NCBI GenBank assembly: GCA_964498785.1
Contig: CAZCJL010000023.1
Span: forward strand, 1-64,000
Source of the DNA: Mariaggregatimicrobium sp964498785
Lineage (GTDB): Bacteria; Zhuqueibacterota; Zhuqueibacteria; Thermofontimicrobiales; Thiofontviventaceae
Reading direction: 5' to 3'
Length of the DNA stretch: 64,000 bases
Part shown: piece after piece, positions 61,759 to 64,000 of the stretch
Position numbering within the stretch: the stretch's first letter is position 1
Layout of the letters: every line of letters begins with the position of its first letter
Notes under the pieces: model-generated
Databases searched by the model: none
The model's input: the letters and a program-made list of their open reading frames with translations, nothing else
Told to the model about the DNA's origin: nothing
Program-made: the position numbers and the translations under genes

Positions 61759-64000
61759 CTAAAATTCAAGGCTGAGAGAAAAATATACCATACGTTTGGG
61801 ATTACTAACTGAATTATAGAACCACCAAACAGCATTTTCCCCGGTTCTGCTATCGACCGGCATCTGTCCGTTTTGTTCCCAGTTTTCGAGATCATCGCCA
61901 CCCAGTAAAACTCTATCGTAGTTGTTAAACAAATTAAAAATCTCTAAACTGATTACAGATGTCATTGAACCGATTGGAATGCTTTTCGCTATTTTAATAT
62001 CAGTCCGGTTGTGTGGATACCAACGCTTGTTATTGGGTTCTCTTAACCCTGTATAATCTTTAGGATAATATGTATATTCCGGACCTGAAAAATATTCATG
62101 GAACATACCGATGGTAATATCACCCAAAATGCCGTACGCCAGATTTTCCGGAGTTAAATAATTCACTGACGCTTTTAACATGGTATTGCTGATCCAGGTA
62201 ACTTTTTGTTCATTATATGTATGAGGCTGATTGATCCGGTCAGCATTTTCAAAATACATAAAGTAACCAGCGGCGCCACCAGAACTCAGACCATAATTAA
62301 ATGTTAAATTTGCTGACCATCTTTGATCAAACATTTTATCAAGAACAATTTCAACACCACGGACATCTTTGAATGCATTATTAGTATAGAAAATGTTGTC
62401 ATGGCCGTCATTTGTTATATTTCTGGAGAGAGAATACGTCGTAAAATTCCCGCTTCCCCATCCGACAGAGGCGAATCCTCCTCCGGATCTGTTATAGGTA
62501 CTATTATGAGAAAATCTGGTTAAACGACTGGCGTCTTTATAATAGGCAGTCGTTGCAAGACGGAACATGTCGAAAAAGTTTTGATCAAAACCAATTTCAT
62601 ACTGAATTGTTCTTTCATAAGTAAGTCCCGGATGTCCGTAATAACCCTGCCATTGATCCATCCGAACGGATCCATACGGATTACTTTCATACCAACTGGT
62701 TGGGAAGCCCATAATTTTAGCCCATGAAGGTCTTTGATAAAAATGACCATAATTAAACCGCAGCTTGGAATTGTCTGTTATCGGAAATGATAAACCCAGT
62801 CTCGGAGCGACTGCGAATTTCCAATTAGAACCTGCTGTCATTTTGTCATTACGTACACCTTCAAATGCATCCATGTAATCGGCTGACACGCCCGGAATGT
62901 ATGCAAACCAATCTTTCTGGCGCATGTATGACTGCCAGATCGGAGCAGTATTCGATGGATTTGTTCCATCGCCGCCGTTCCAGGTTTGGAAACCCAGCGG
63001 ATCGAAAATATTTTCAGCGTAATCATGCATTGCATTAAATGCATCGACGCGCAAACCGATGTTCACAATCATGCCTTCGTATTCCATTTTATCCTGAAGA
63101 TATAATGCACCTTCTACAGGACTACCGTCAAAAACGTTGTCCAGATGCCAAACATCGCCAGCCGGGAATTCCATATAATAATGTTCATAGTTAATATCGC
63201 TGAATTTAAACTCAAGTCCGCTTTTTACCTGATGATTTTTGTTGATCTGGCTTGTAAAATCAGCTTTTCCGTTAAACACTTTGCTATTACTGTAATTATT
63301 AACCTGGATTTGTCGCGCCTCCAATCTGAAATTTCCTCCAAGATCAAACCAACTATCACCCCAGCCAACCTGGTCAGTGGTTGTTTGCAATTTATTATAA
63401 TTTTGCAACGACGTCATATCATCTGCGAAATAAGATAGTTGGACTGTGTAAAAGGTGGATGCACTTAATGTGTGCTGGAATTTTACAGAAGCCATGTTGA
63501 TCGTTTTTTCCTCCGGCCCTTTCATCCAGTAACCACCCCATGGCGCGTACGCATTGCCGTCATAAGGTGATCGAATATCGGAATTCGGTTGCCATCTGGC
63601 TTCCTGAGAACTTTCCATGTTGTTCCAGTTACTTTCGGTATACGTAGCGCTATTGTACCAGCCGCGTAATAGATTCAGAGACAATTTAATATTATCGGAA
63701 GGATAATAATTGACTTTCCCCTGAATATTGTATTCCGGATTATATTCCTGCGCCTGTGGGTAAATATTTACACCTCGTTTGTAACGACCGGATAGTAAGA
63801 AATTCCATTGTTTGGAAATAGAACCATACAGAGTTCCTTCTACATCGTGTTCGGGCCGTTTTGTATAATCACCCATAATTGGATCAGGTGTAATTTGTTC
63901 ACGATAGGAATTCAGCAACTGCTCTGCGGTCGGAACGGTTTGTCCATCCCAGCCATAGAATCTTTGAAAATATTGTGAATAACTGTTGCGTTTTGTCGGA
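61759..64000 (-). CDS. TonB-dependent receptor, C-terminal part (runs off the window)
   Basis: The frame is open to the right edge of the window (first complete codon at 63999), so only ~747 C-terminal residues are seen. They form the beta-barrel of a TonB-dependent receptor, with alternating aromatic strands ('WNFLLSGRYKRGVNIYPQAQ', 'KLRFNYGHFYQRPSWAKIMG', 'LEIFNLFNNYDRVLLGG') and a C-terminal signature ending in Phe ('RMVYFSLSLEF'). The plug and any carboxypeptidase-like N-terminal domain lie beyond the edge. It would import the locus substrate across the outer membrane using TonB energy. It is the most upstream gene visible in the operon. Confidence 0.9.
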   Translation of the reverse strand, partial: PTKRNSYSQYFQRFYGWDGQTVPTAEQLLNSYREQITPDPIMGDYTKRPEHDVEGTLYGSISKQWNFLLSGRYKRGVNIYPQAQEYNPEYNIQGKVNYYPSDNIKLSLNLLRGWYNSATYTESNWNNMESSQEARWQPNSDIRSPYDGNAYAPWGGYWMKGPEEKTINMASVKFQHTLSASTFYTVQLSYFADDMTSLQNYNKLQTTTDQVGWGDSWFDLGGNFRLEARQIQVNNYSNSKVFNGKADFTSQINKNHQVKSGLEFKFSDINYEHYYMEFPAGDVWHLDNVFDGSPVEGALYLQDKMEYEGMIVNIGLRVDAFNAMHDYAENIFDPLGFQTWNGGDGTNPSNTAPIWQSYMRQKDWFAYIPGVSADYMDAFEGVRNDKMTAGSNWKFAVAPRLGLSFPITDNSKLRFNYGHFYQRPSWAKIMGFPTSWYESNPYGSVRMDQWQGYYGHPGLTYERTIQYEIGFDQNFFDMFRLATTAYYKDASRLTRFSHNSTYNRSGGGFASVGWGSGNFTTYSLSRNITNDGHDNIFYTNNAFKDVRGVEIVLDKMFDQRWSANLTFNYGLSSGGAAGYFMYFENADRINQPHTYNEQKVTWISNTMLKASVNYLTPENLAYGILGDITIGMFHEYFSGPEYTYYPKDYTGLREPNNKRWYPHNRTDIKIAKSIPIGSMTSVISLEIFNLFNNYDRVLLGGDDLENWEQNGQMPVDSRTGENAVWWFYNSVSNPKRMVYFSLSLEF

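Overview
The window looks like one contig of a moderately AT-rich Gram-negative bacterium of the FCB superphylum, probably a poorly cultivated lineage such as candidate division KSB1, Calditrichota or a relative. The evidence is the type IX secretion (T9SS) C-terminal sorting domains with the QNYPNPFNP signature, a PorV/PorQ-family protein, a TonB-dependent receptor, DUF5916 proteins, a one-protein hybrid sensor/AraC regulator, and many secreted proteins that begin with a 'VPQLINYQG' module. A run of exactly 100 N (25874-25973) shows that it is a draft scaffold. I see no rRNA, tRNA, CRISPR array or complete insertion sequence.

Left part (1-13.4 kb): degenerate accessory DNA surrounds a tripartite efflux system. 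Broken genes for a radical SAM protein and a methyltransferase come first. An efflux locus follows on the minus strand: TetR regulator, a TolC-type channel fused to an ABC-type substrate-binding domain, a membrane-fusion lipoprotein and an RND pump. A PAP2 phosphatase, a broken M28 peptidase, a possible group II intron relic, a DUF4340 protein, and a GldG-like fragment and a histidine-kinase fragment joined head to head complete this part.

Middle part (13.4-34.2 kb, mostly plus strand): a 1400-residue hybrid two-component regulator is followed by a run of exported proteins. These are a SUMF1-fold lipoprotein, T9SS cargo proteins, a C10 (streptopain-like) protease, and four paralogues that share a ~110-residue N-terminal module but differ downstream (phage-tail-fibre-like YGVYG repeats, a peptidase S74 intramolecular chaperone, other conserved C-terminal modules). 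Fragments of PIN-domain toxins, an intact VapBC-like pair, duplicated T9SS tails and small palindromic repeats lie between them. The N-gap falls in a gene whose edges are identical to a paralogue 6 kb away, so it looks like an assembly collapse.

Right part (34.3-64 kb, all minus strand): a large catabolic locus that I read as a riboside/ADP-riboside scavenging locus. It holds a TonB receptor, a T9SS-like surface protein and PorV; then a UroD-like protein, two ribokinase-family kinases, a RhaT-like and a GRP-family sugar transporter, a TIM-barrel glycosidase-like protein, a SUMF1-fold protein and three exported ADP-ribosylglycohydrolase-family proteins; then two DUF5916 proteins, a GH3 relic, an esterase, a two-domain exported nucleoside hydrolase and a type-B carboxylesterase. 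The working model is that substrates cross the outer membrane through the TonB receptor, periplasmic or lipid-anchored hydrolases release (deoxy)ribose or a similar sugar, GRP/RhaT carriers import it, and the kinases phosphorylate it. The substrate is inferred from gene content only.

At least three families of short palindromic repeats are scattered through intergenic DNA, including one element apparently inserted inside another (5578-5781).
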